Assembly (NCBI RefSeq): GCF_036647415.1
Contig: NZ_JAVXKG010000007.1
Location: forward strand, 46,475-110,474
Direction of reading: 5' to 3'
DNA length: 64,000 nucleotides
DNA from: Empedobacter sp036647415
GTDB taxonomy: Bacteria; Bacteroidota; Bacteroidia; Flavobacteriales; Weeksellaceae
Shown: in pieces, positions 53,119 to 61,036 of the stretch
Layout of the letters: each line of letters begins with the position of its first letter
Numbering within the stretch: position 1 is the stretch's first letter
Notes under the pieces: generated by a model
Told to the model about the DNA's origin: nothing
What the model saw: the letters and a program-made list of their open reading frames with translations, nothing else
The model's database searches: none
Position numbers and translations under genes: made by a program

Positions 53119-53127
53119 GCAAATTTA
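53119..53127 (-). promoter_or_regulatory. -7 promoter element immediately before bamD
   Basis: Minus strand reads TAAATTTGC, exact TAnnTTTGC, only 3-4 bp from the ATG. Confidence 0.5.
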
Positions 53128-53197
53128 ATAAAAATTGAGGACTAAAGTATAAAAAATTATTATCTAATCCTCTTAATAAAAACTCAATTTTTTTTAT

Positions 53198-53704
53198 TTA
53201 TTCTTGAGACGACTCTGCGCTTATTGTAACAATGTCACGATCAAACAGATACAAGCCTCCTTTGTCAGATCCGATCATTTCTAATTTGTCTAAAACATTA
53301 CGAGCTAATTTTTCTTCTTCAATTTGTTCAGAAACATACCATTGTAAGAAATTATGTGTTGCATAATCTTTTTGTTCTAATGTTAAACCTACAATTTCGT
53401 TAATTGATTCAGAAACAAACATTTCGTGAGTAAGAATAGCTTTGAAAACATCTTTCAAAGTAGAAAAATCTTGTTTTGGTTCTTCTATTTGTGGAACAAA
53501 TGCTTTTCCACCTCTTTCGTTAATAAACTTGATTAATTTTAACATATGCATTCTTTCTTCGTCTGCGTGTGCGTACAAAAAGTTTGCTGTTCCTTCTAAT
53601 CCCTTTATTTCAGCCCAAGAAGCCATTGCTAAATATAATTGAGAAGAATCTCCTTCTAGTTTTATTTGCTTATTTAATGCGTCTAATACAGTATCTTTTA
53701 TCAT
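53198..53704 (-). CDS. Ferritin (non-heme)
   Basis: 168 residues, four-helix bundle. Ferroxidase residues in order: Glu17 (KLEGDSS), Glu50 and His53 (HADEERMHM), Glu94 in HEMFVSESINE, and Gln/Glu in YVSEQIEEE. It stores iron in 24-subunit shells in the cytosol. Lies 11 bp after the stop of dapA; the bamD gene that follows has its own promoter box. Confidence 0.95.
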   Translation of the reverse strand: MIKDTVLDALNKQIKLEGDSSQLYLAMASWAEIKGLEGTANFLYAHADEERMHMLKLIKFINERGGKAFVPQIEEPKQDFSTLKDVFKAILTHEMFVSESINEIVGLTLEQKDYATHNFLQWYVSEQIEEEKLARNVLDKLEMIGSDKGGLYLFDRDIVTISAESSQE

Positions 53705-53715
53705 AGTTTTATTGT

Positions 53716-54594
53716 TTAAATTTCTGCTAATAATTGGTTAATCTTTTCAGTTAATTTCGCTGAAGCTGGTACCAAAGGCAAACGTGTATAAGGAGAACAA
53801 ACTCCTTTGTTGTCTAAAACTGCTTTTATTCCACATGGATTTCCTTCTTCGAAAATAGCGCGTGTAATTTTTACCGTTTTATAATGTGATGTATAAGCTG
53901 CGTCAACATCTTTGTTTAATGCTTTACGAATCATATTTGTGAAAATCTCAGGAATTCCTTGTCCTATAACAGAAATCACACCCGATCCACCAGCTAAAGT
54001 CATTGGTAAAGCGTATTCATCATCTCCAGATATAATAAGGAAATCTTCGCGAGTATTTAATCTAATAATATCTGTTGATTGTAAAAAGTCAGGAGAAGCT
54101 TCTTTGATTGCTACAACATTTTTAAATTCATTTGCTAAACGAATTGTAGTTTCTGGTGTAATATTAGAGCCTGTGCGTCCTGGTACATTGTATAAAATAA
54201 TGTTTTGATCTGTACTTTCTGCAATTGCTTTGTAATGCTGATAAATACCTTCTTGCGTAGGCTTGTTATAGTAAGGTGAAACTGTAAGAATCGCAATATA
54301 ATCACTTAAATCTGTTTCTTTATATTCTGCAATAACTTCAGCAGTATTGTTACCTCCAATACCTAAAACCATTGGAACACGGTTTGCATTGGTTTTTTTT
54401 ATCGTTTCGATTACTTGCTTCTTTTCATCTTTTGTAAGTGTTGCTGCTTCTGCAGTAGTTCCTAAAATAACTAAATATTCAACACCTCCATTGATTGTAT
54501 AATCTACTAATTTTTCTAAACCAGTAAAATCAATACTCCCATCTTGGTGAAAAGGTGTAACAAAAGCGACTCCTGTTCCAACTAATTGTTTCAT
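53716..54594 (-). CDS. dapA: 4-hydroxy-tetrahydrodipicolinate synthase
   Basis: 292 residues, TIM barrel. Condenses pyruvate with aspartate semialdehyde in lysine and peptidoglycan precursor synthesis. The Schiff-base lysine is Lys164 (VAIKEASPD), the catalytic tyrosine Tyr135 (LYNVPGRTG), and LGTTAEAATL (44-53) matches the substrate loop. First gene of the minus-strand conserved block. Confidence 0.96.
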   Translation of the reverse strand: MKQLVGTGVAFVTPFHQDGSIDFTGLEKLVDYTINGGVEYLVILGTTAEAATLTKDEKKQVIETIKKTNANRVPMVLGIGGNNTAEVIAEYKETDLSDYIAILTVSPYYNKPTQEGIYQHYKAIAESTDQNIILYNVPGRTGSNITPETTIRLANEFKNVVAIKEASPDFLQSTDIIRLNTREDFLIISGDDEYALPMTLAGGSGVISVIGQGIPEIFTNMIRKALNKDVDAAYTSHYKTVKITRAIFEEGNPCGIKAVLDNKGVCSPYTRLPLVPASAKLTEKINQLLAEI

Positions 54595-55070
54595 CTTCTA
54601 AAATGTTATTAAATATAAATAATACGTTAAATTTCGTAATTATAACTCGAATTATCAAATTATTGAGCTTATATAGAATTTGACTTGAATTAAATAAAGA
54701 GATAAATCGGCTAAATAGCTGTTATTACTTAAAATTTATTCGTTCAAGAATAATTACTTTTCCAAAAGTAAACATAAAATGATAGTTTTAAAAACTAAAA
54801 TCTTGGTTGTTTTTATGATTTTACTTACTTCTAACCTGTTGTGCATTTTGAATTAAAATTCGTCAGTTCGAGTGAACTTTAGAAATGAAATGAATAAAAA
54901 TTGTATCGAGAATAGAATTTTATCTTTCTAAAACCTTATTCTCGATACAAAATTCTTACAGAATTTCATTTGAATTGACGGTTTAATTGCTAGAATTAGT
55001 ACAATGCACAACGGTTTTACTTCTATGATTATGAGAAATAATAGTTTTTTAAAATAAAAAAATAGGCATT
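54595..55070. other. 476-bp intergenic region with MITE
   Basis: Upstream half (54595-54824) is AT-rich with no gene or clear promoter. The rest is the palindromic element 54833-55016 and its target duplication. Confidence 0.6.
54825..55024. mobile_element. Palindromic MITE copy A with 8-bp target duplication
   Basis: The element itself is 54833-55016 (184 bp). The direct repeat TTACTTCT occurs on both sides, at 54825-54832 and 55017-55024, as expected of a target-site duplication. Ends are inverted: AACCTGTTGTGCATT and AACCGTTGTGCATT (the second on the minus strand). The inner stem is TTGTATCGAGAATA (54901-54914) with TATTCTCGATACAA (54937-54950). No coding capacity; movement needs an outside transposase. 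Confidence 0.8.
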
Positions 55071-55367
55071 TTAAAATTTCCCGAAAAATTTAGATATATC
55101 AAAGTAATAATTAACTGTTTCTCCATTAGGCTTTGTATAAGTTAATATATCAAATGGTTTTCCTTTGTCATCCGTAGATAAAGTTTGGGATTTTAGTTGA
55201 CAATCAGGACATTTGTTACGAGCAATTTTATATTCCTCTGCTACACTACCTACTTTTATTGCTTTTTCCATAGAGCTTCCATCATTTAAAGTTTGATTTT
55301 GTGTAGAAACGCAATTAAATAATGTAAAACATGCTGTGATTAGAAATAAACATTTAATTTCTTTCAT
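55071..55367 (-). CDS. Small lipoprotein
   Basis: 98 residues. Lipoprotein signal ends at Cys19 (TLFNC). The mature part is hydrophilic with a CPDC pair (KCPDCQLKSQ), which could be redox-active or bind metal. No family recognised. The MITE lies just downstream, 47 bp past its stop. Confidence 0.65.
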   Translation of the reverse strand: MKEIKCLFLITACFTLFNCVSTQNQTLNDGSSMEKAIKVGSVAEEYKIARNKCPDCQLKSQTLSTDDKGKPFDILTYTKPNGETVNYYFDISKFFGKF

Positions 55368-55466
55368 GATATATCTTTTTATGTTTGAAAGGAACTAAGT
55401 TAAGTCTTATTTTAAAAATATAACTTAAAGATTTATTGTAAAAATAATATTTTATTATTAAACGAA

Positions 55467-55492
55467 AAAACCACTCAATATAGAGTGGTTTT
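55467..55492 (-). terminator. Terminator of the 159-aa outer membrane gene
   Basis: AAAACCACTC pairs perfectly with GAGTGGTTTT over six bases; T-run on the minus strand. Confidence 0.85.
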
Positions 55493-55512
55493 ATATGTTC
55501 TAGAATTAATTA

Positions 55513-55992
55513 CTAATTGAAAACATATTTAAATCCTAAAGAGAATCTTCCTGCTTCAAAATTTGAATCGTTTGTTAAATTCCACCAAGGTTTCCAATCA
55601 AAATGTAATGCTAATGGAGCCGAAGGAATTTTATATTCTAAACCAACTTGTGGACGAATTGCAAAATATGTTTTATCAGAATCTCCATGATAATCATTTC
55701 CATAATCAACAAAAGATAACTGAGGACCAACACCAACATACCATCCTAATCCATTTGTACCAGAAAATGCTTGATTATATGTATAATCTGCACCTAAAAC
55801 TGTAATATTATCACCAAACATTACTTGTAAATTACCAGCATTTTTTCCATCAAAAGAATGTTTATACTGAGGACCAACTAATGTTGCTCCATCTCCTAAA
55901 TCTACAACAACACCCAATGCATTGTTGTAATTTTGAGCATTAACTTGAGATAATCCTAAAATTAACGCAACTGTAAATAATACTTTTTTCAT
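55513..55992 (-). CDS. Small outer membrane beta-barrel-like protein
   Basis: 159 residues with a signal peptide cut near VNAQ (residue 20). Alternating hydrophobic and polar strands, glycine-rich turns and a C-terminal aromatic end (SLGFKYVFN) fit an eight-stranded barrel. Segments KHSFDGKNAGNLQVMFG and YYVGVGPQLSF-like strands occur. Function unknown. Confidence 0.75.
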   Translation of the reverse strand: MKKVLFTVALILGLSQVNAQNYNNALGVVVDLGDGATLVGPQYKHSFDGKNAGNLQVMFGDNITVLGADYTYNQAFSGTNGLGWYVGVGPQLSFVDYGNDYHGDSDKTYFAIRPQVGLEYKIPSAPLALHFDWKPWWNLTNDSNFEAGRFSLGFKYVFN

Positions 55993-56154
55993 TGTAAATA
56001 ATTTTCTTCCTTAGACTTTACAAAAAGTGTGCAAATGTTATCATAATATTAATTTTTTGAACCTTATGTTTTGATTTTTACTAACTTTTATGATATTAAC
56101 TGATTAATAATCAGTTTTTGAATGTTTTATTTAAAATGTTTCTAAAGTTTTAAT

Positions 56155-56547
56155 TTACACCATTGGCGTACATAATTCAATCAGAAAACCATCAAGATCT
56201 CTAATGTAAGCTACTGTTTGTCCCCAAGGTTTTATTTTTGGTTTTTCTACAACTATAGCACCAGCGTCTACAGCAGTTACAATTGTTTGTTCTACATTAT
56301 CTGTCGTAAAACCAATTTCAATTCCAAAAGGTTTATTCATTAATTTACTTTCTATAAATCCATCTTTTAAATTAGATTCAGCTAATGATATTGATACAAA
56401 TGAAAGTGTTGTTTCGCCTACTAAAAGTTCAGCGTAATCATTTTCTGGTGACATGAATTTACTGGAGAAACCAAATGCATTTTCATAAAATTTAATGGTT
56501 TTTGTGACATCCTGAACGTAAAGAATTGTGTATGCAAATTTTATCAT
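56155..56547 (-). CDS. VOC-family (glyoxalase/bleomycin-resistance fold) protein
   Basis: 130 residues, two VOC units. YTILYVQDVTKTIKFYENAFGF at the start and the ending AYIRDLDGFLIELCTPM with the metal Glu are typical. His is not in the first-strand position, so metal use is uncertain. Possibly a glyoxalase-type detoxifier. Monocistronic. Confidence 0.85.
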   Translation of the reverse strand: MIKFAYTILYVQDVTKTIKFYENAFGFSSKFMSPENDYAELLVGETTLSFVSISLAESNLKDGFIESKLMNKPFGIEIGFTTDNVEQTIVTAVDAGAIVVEKPKIKPWGQTVAYIRDLDGFLIELCTPMV

Positions 56548-56895
56548 GATATAAAGTAGTATTTGTATATATATTGAAACTATTTTGATCCTTTGTTTAT
56601 TTTCTAGAAATCATTTTTTGTTTCTAAATATAGAATTATTTTAGAATTAATATTAATCATCTCAATATTGCTTTTAAATAAAATATTAAAATTTTATTTC
56701 ATTTTAAATAATAGAAAAATAATTTGTCTAATTTTTCTATTTCACAAATTATCAGTAAATTACTTATAAGAAAAGTATAGAATCAAATTCACCTAATTTG
56801 AACTTTTTATTTATCAAGAAACGCTCTATTATTTATGATTATTTTTTTAGTAATGAAACAAAATTACCTTAAATATTAAACAAAAATATTAATAA
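56548..56895. other. 348-bp intergenic region
   Basis: Very AT-rich region between divergent genes. No ORF, repeat or clear TAnnTTTG box was found on either strand. Confidence 0.5.
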
Positions 56896-58614
56896 ATGAA
56901 AAAAGCAGCACTATTTATGTTGTCCTTAACATTGTTATTTGGTTGTGGACAAACAGATAAGAAAATGGGTACAGAAGAGGATTCTGATGCTCAATTGTAT
57001 TATAATGGACACATTATAACGATGGAAACAGATGAGATTAATTATGCTGAAGCTGTTGTAGAACAAAATGGAAAAATAGTATTCGTAGGGAATCTTAAAG
57101 AAGCGGAGAAATTATTTTCTAAGAATAAGAAAGTAGATTTAAAAGGAAAAACCTTATTGCCAGGTTTTATAGATCCACACAGTCATTTTGGAATGGTATC
57201 TAATACGATGGGACAAATAAATTTGAATCCACCACCTGTTGGTAATGTTTCGAGTATTAAAAATATCCTAGAAGATTTAAAAAAATATAAAACAGAAAAT
57301 AATATTAAAGATGGTGAATGGATTTTTGGTTGGGGATATGATGAGAGCCAATTAGAAGAAAAAAGACATCCAAATAATAAAGAATTAGATGCTATTTTAC
57401 CTAATAATCCAGTTTATTTGCAACATACGAGTGGGCATATGGGAGTGGCAAATTCTTTAGCGCTTAAAAAAATGAATATTACAAGTGCTAGTCCAAATCC
57501 TCCAGGAGGAAATATAGATAGATATCCAAATACGAAAGAGCCAAATGGATTGGTACAAGAAACAGCAATGTATGCATTTGTAAGTAATATGCTTCAGATA
57601 CTTCAAACAAAACAGGTTGAGTTTTTTGATAAAACTCAAAATTATTATGCAGAAAATGGAATTACAACCGCACAAGATGGGATGACAGATCGAAATGCTA
57701 TTCAGTTTTTCCAGAAACAAGCGGATGAAGGTAAATTAAAAATAGATTTGATTGCATTAGCAGGCTACAGCGATTTAGAGAAAAATTTAGCAGATTCTAC
57801 AATTCATTTCAAACAGTATCGAAATGGATTTAAAGTAGAAGGAACAAAGATTGTTGCAGATGGATCACCTCAAGGTAAAACGGCTTATTTTACAAAGCCA
57901 TTTTTAACACCTGTACCTAGTTGTTCGCACGATTGTAGAGGACTTGCAAGTTTAACGCAAGAACAATTAAATAATCTCTTCAAAATAGCTTACGCTAGTA
58001 ATAATCAACTTTTTGTGCATTGTAATGGAGATGCAACGATTGATATGCTTATAAAAGCTCACGAATACGCTTGTAAAGTACTTTCACAGCCATTAGATAA
58101 AGACAGAAGAACAATTGCAATACATTCTCAATTTGTTCGACCTGATCAGTTAGAAACGTATAAAAAATATAAAATTGTGCCTTCATTTTTTACAAATCAC
58201 GCTTATTTTTGGGGTGATGTTCACGTAGAAAATCTAGGAAAAGAACGTGCATTTTTTTTAAGTCCGATTGCAACTGCAGACAAAATGGGTTTGAAATATA
58301 CCAATCATTCTGATGCTACAGTAACACCAATAGACCCTTTGTTTACTATTTGGACAGCGGTTAATCGTACATCAAGAACAGGACAAGTAATTGGTGAGGC
58401 TGAAAAAGCAACGCCATATCAAGCGCTAAAAGCGATTACAATAAATGCAGCCTATGAATATTTCGATGAAAATCTTAAAGGGTCATTAAAAAAAGGAAAA
58501 ATGGCTGATTTTGTTATTTTAGATAAAAACCCATTAACAATAAAATCAACTGAATTAAAAGACATTAAAGTAGTTGAAACTATAAAAGAGGGTAAAACTA
58601 TTTTTAAAAAATAA
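56896..58614 (+). CDS. Amidohydrolase lipoprotein (YtcJ/N-acyl amidase type)
   Basis: 572 residues. A lipoprotein signal ends at Cys17 (LLFGC). Amidohydrolase superfamily, subtype III-like: metal motif PGFIDPHSHFG (His-x-His), KIVADGSPQGKTAY, FVHCNGDATID, IHSQFV, and the catalytic Asp in TNHSDATVTP. It hydrolyses an unknown amide or ester in the periplasm. The SDR gene follows after 19 bp, suggesting a two-gene pathway. Confidence 0.9.
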   Translation: MKKAALFMLSLTLLFGCGQTDKKMGTEEDSDAQLYYNGHIITMETDEINYAEAVVEQNGKIVFVGNLKEAEKLFSKNKKVDLKGKTLLPGFIDPHSHFGMVSNTMGQINLNPPPVGNVSSIKNILEDLKKYKTENNIKDGEWIFGWGYDESQLEEKRHPNNKELDAILPNNPVYLQHTSGHMGVANSLALKKMNITSASPNPPGGNIDRYPNTKEPNGLVQETAMYAFVSNMLQILQTKQVEFFDKTQNYYAENGITTAQDGMTDRNAIQFFQKQADEGKLKIDLIALAGYSDLEKNLADSTIHFKQYRNGFKVEGTKIVADGSPQGKTAYFTKPFLTPVPSCSHDCRGLASLTQEQLNNLFKIAYASNNQLFVHCNGDATIDMLIKAHEYACKVLSQPLDKDRRTIAIHSQFVRPDQLETYKKYKIVPSFFTNHAYFWGDVHVENLGKERAFFLSPIATADKMGLKYTNHSDATVTPIDPLFTIWTAVNRTSRTGQVIGEAEKATPYQALKAITINAAYEYFDENLKGSLKKGKMADFVILDKNPLTIKSTELKDIKVVETIKEGKTIFKK

Positions 58615-58633
58615 TTAATTTAAATTCAATTAT

Positions 58634-59407
58634 ATGAACACTTCAGAATTATTTAATTTAAAAGGTAAAACAGCTATTGTAACAGGAGGAGCAAATGGAA
58701 TTGGTAAAGCAACAGCTGTAATATTAGCAGAACATGGAGCTAATATTTCTATTGGTGATTTTAATTTAGAAGAGGCTAAAAAAACAGCAAAAGAGATTGA
58801 AGCATTGGGAGTAAAGGCTATTGCGGTAGAATGTAATGTTTTGAAAGATGAAGATTTAGTACATTTGGTAGAGTCAACTATAAAAGAGCTTGGAAGTATA
58901 CATATCCTAATAAATAACGCTGGTGGTGGAGGTGGAGGTCGAGAAAATCCGTTCAAAGCATCTGTGGATGATATTAAACGAGATTTTGAATTGAATGTTT
59001 TTAGCGGTTGGAGATTATGCCAATTAGTTGTTCCATATATGAAAAAAGTAGGATATGGTTCTATCGTTTTTACAACATCTATGTCGAGTATCAATAAAAG
59101 TCCAAATATGAGTGGTTATGGAGGATCTAAGGCTGCAGTGAATCATATGGTTGCTAACTTAGCCTACGATTTTGGTCCGGAAGTTAGAATTAATGCTGTT
59201 GGTCCTGGCGCTACAAGAACTGCTGCTTTAGAAAGTGTTTTGACACCCGAAATAGAAAAAGTAATGTTAGCGCATACACCAATCAAACGTTTAGGAAAAG
59301 CAGAAGATATCGCTGGCGCAATGTTGTATTTTGCGTCTCCTATTTCCGAATGGGTAAGTGGTCAAACTATTTTTGTGAATGGTGGTGGAGAACAAACTCT
59401 CGAATAA
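58634..59407 (+). CDS. SDR oxidoreductase, 7-alpha-hydroxysteroid dehydrogenase-like
   Basis: 257 residues, classical short-chain dehydrogenase. Nucleotide motif TGGANGIG (17-24), NNAGGGGGG (94-102), catalytic Ser149, Tyr162 and Lys166 (SGYGGSKAA). The glycine-rich NAGGGG loop and the C-terminal TPEIEKVMLAHTPIKRLG closely match E. coli HdhA, so 7-alpha-hydroxysteroid dehydrogenase activity (bile acid oxidation) is likely but not proven. Linked with the amidohydrolase upstream. Confidence 0.85.
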   Translation: MNTSELFNLKGKTAIVTGGANGIGKATAVILAEHGANISIGDFNLEEAKKTAKEIEALGVKAIAVECNVLKDEDLVHLVESTIKELGSIHILINNAGGGGGGRENPFKASVDDIKRDFELNVFSGWRLCQLVVPYMKKVGYGSIVFTTSMSSINKSPNMSGYGGSKAAVNHMVANLAYDFGPEVRINAVGPGATRTAALESVLTPEIEKVMLAHTPIKRLGKAEDIAGAMLYFASPISEWVSGQTIFVNGGGEQTLE

Positions 59408-59428
59408 TTTAAACATAAAAAAAATAAT

Positions 59429-59470
59429 AAAACGAGCAACATTATGATTAATTATAGTGTTGCTCGTTTT
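59429..59470 (+). terminator. Terminator of the amidohydrolase-SDR unit
   Basis: AAAACGAGCAACA pairs perfectly with TGTTGCTCGTTTT over a 16-base AT-rich loop. Confidence 0.85.
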
Positions 59471-59497
59471 TCAAATATGTATATTAATATTTCAAAT

Positions 59498-59682
59498 TAC
59501 CCGTTGTATATTTTGAATTAAAATTCGTCAGTACGAGTGATTTTTAGAAATGATAATAAATAAAAATTGTATCAAGAATAGAATTTTATTATCTAAAACC
59601 TTATTCTTGATACAAAATTCTTACAGAATTCCACTCGAATTGACGGTTTAATTGCTAAAATTATCAAAATGCACAACAGGTT
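59498..59682. mobile_element. Palindromic MITE copy B
   Basis: 185 bp with ends matching copy A (left end ACCCGTTGTATATTTTGAA; right end, inverted, AACCTGTTGTGCATTTTGA). The inner stem is TTGTATCAAGAATA (59567-59580) with TATTCTTGATACAA (59602-59615). It differs from copy A by one base on each side of the same pair, so pairing is kept. No target duplication seen, so the insertion is older. Confidence 0.75.
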
Positions 59683-59708
59683 AATAATATAATTATTTAT
59701 CAAATTAA

Positions 59709-60539
59709 ATGAACTATTTTCAATCTATTTTAAGAAGTTTGGGACAGGTAATGTTTCAGAATAATGTATACACAGGGCTTATATTTTTAATCGGAATTTT
59801 TTATAATTCATTAATTTTAGGTTTTGCAGCCTTACTTGGAACGATAGTAAGTATAAGTACAGCACAGATTTTAAATTATTCAAAAGATGAAATTCAAGAT
59901 GGACTTTACGGATTTAATGGAGCATTAACAGGTATAGCACTCTGGTATTTTTTTGGATTTTCAATTCCAACTTTTGTTGCTTTAATTATTAGTGCAGCAT
60001 TAACAACAGTCTTAAATTATTATTTAAAAAAAATAATTCCTCCGTTTACTTTTCCATTTATTATAATAACTTGGTTGATGATGATTTTCTTTTTATTTGT
60101 TTTAGATTTTTCACTTGTATCATCTTCATTCCCAAAAGAAAATACTCTTCAATTATTATCATTTTCAACAAATAGTTTTGGTCAAATAATGTTTCAAGAA
60201 AATAAGATAACTGGTGTTTTATTTCTTTTCGGCATTTTAATAAATTCTAGAATTTCTGCTATTTATGGAGTTTATGCGGCTATTTTAGGTTCTCTAATAG
60301 GTTTAATTTTTAAGGAGCCAATATCTATTATTAATGCAGGATTTATGGGATATAATGCAATACTTTGTGCTATTGCTTTGGCAGATAAAAAGCGTGAATC
60401 GTTTATTTGGATTTCGATATCAACTTTTTTATCGGTTATTCTAACTATAGGCTTTTCTGATATTGGAGCAATTGCACTTACTGCACCATTTGTTTTAAGT
60501 ACTTGGATAGTTTTAAAATTTAGGACTTACTTTAAATAG
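59709..60539 (+). CDS. Urea transporter (UT family)
   Basis: 276 residues, about ten membrane helices arranged as two repeats. Each repeat opens with a similar segment (LGQVMFQNNVYTGLIFL and FGQIMFQENKITGVLFL). The channel motifs GLYGFNGALTGIAL and AGFMGYNAILCAIAL are typical for bacterial urea channels. It passes urea across the inner membrane; no urease gene is in the window. Its promoter must lie in or beside MITE copy B. Confidence 0.9.
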   Translation: MNYFQSILRSLGQVMFQNNVYTGLIFLIGIFYNSLILGFAALLGTIVSISTAQILNYSKDEIQDGLYGFNGALTGIALWYFFGFSIPTFVALIISAALTTVLNYYLKKIIPPFTFPFIIITWLMMIFFLFVLDFSLVSSSFPKENTLQLLSFSTNSFGQIMFQENKITGVLFLFGILINSRISAIYGVYAAILGSLIGLIFKEPISIINAGFMGYNAILCAIALADKKRESFIWISISTFLSVILTIGFSDIGAIALTAPFVLSTWIVLKFRTYFK

Positions 60540-60546
60540 AATGAAT

Positions 60547-60583
60547 AAAAAACCTCATTTAATAATCTTAAATGAGGTTTTTT
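60547..60583 (+). terminator. Terminator of the urea transporter gene
   Basis: AAAAAACCTCATTTAA pairs perfectly with TTAAATGAGGTTTTTT over five bases. Confidence 0.93.
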
Positions 60584-60733
60584 TATATCGAATAATTTCT
60601 ACTTATAACACTTCTAAGATGCATTTATCTTTTGATAGTTTATGACAGACACACGTTTTAAAACCAAAATAATTTTGAAAGATATTAATCCTGAATTAAA
60701 ATCTAAAACCTTTAAAAATTTTAGAAATATCCT

Positions 60734-60741
60734 TATATTTG
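60734..60741 (+). promoter_or_regulatory. -7 promoter-like box of the truncated HAD gene
   Basis: TATATTTG, matching TAnnTTTG, followed within six bases by a hairpin. Confidence 0.5.
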
Positions 60742-60746
60742 TTCAG

Positions 60747-60769
60747 CGTTCAGATCAAAAATCTGGACG
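60747..60769 (+). promoter_or_regulatory. Leader hairpin, attenuator- or terminator-like
   Basis: CGTTCAGAT pairs with ATCTGGACG (one G-U) over CAAAA, followed by TTTT. It would sit at the very 5' end of a transcript from the box at 60734. Confidence 0.5.
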
Positions 60770-60831
60770 TTTTATGTTTATTAAATATTTCAAATTATAT
60801 AAACACAACGTAATTAATTGAATAAAATAAA

Positions 60832-60900
60832 ATGATTAAAACTGTAATTTTTGACATGTATTACTTCTTTAATTTTTGCATCCCTCTAAAATTCATATAA
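60832..60900 (+). pseudogene. Truncated 5' end of a HAD-family phosphatase gene
   Basis: A 22-residue frame beginning MIKTVIFDM, the normal start of HAD-IA (beta-phosphoglucomutase-like) hydrolases with the nucleophile Asp8. The expected next residues DG are replaced by YYFFNF and the frame soon stops. The match is short, so this is an inference. Confidence 0.5.
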
Positions 60901-60979
60901 AGCCTTTACAGAACACTACTAGATAAAAAGATTATATATTAATCAAAAGGTAAAACGAGGTAAAAAATGGGATTTTTAT

Positions 60980-61016
60980 ATATTGCAAATTGCAAATTAT
61001 TATAAATTTGCAATAT
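60980..61016 (+). promoter_or_regulatory. Palindrome before the integrase gene
   Basis: ATATTGCAAATT, 13 bases, AATTTGCAATAT: perfect 12-bp arms. A further half-site TGCAAATT begins at 60991. It ends 20 bp before the integrase ATG, so it may be an operator or a recombinase arm site. Confidence 0.5.
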
Positions 61017-61036
61017 CTTGTTAAAAACCCTAAAAA

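Larger units (their letters stand above)
59408..59708. other. 301-bp intergenic region with terminator and MITE
   Basis: Contains the hdhA-like gene's terminator (59429-59470) and MITE copy B (59498-59682); little else. Confidence 0.7.
60540..61036. other. 497-bp region: element boundary
   Basis: Contains the urea transporter terminator, a promoter-like box with hairpin (60734-60769), the truncated HAD gene start (60832-60900) and a palindrome before the integrase (60980-61016). No intact gene. Confidence 0.6.

Noticed and set aside
58630..59094. 154-codon antisense frame over the SDR gene
   Set aside because: It is the mirror of a gene with complete SDR motifs; proline/serine runs come from its glycine-rich codons.
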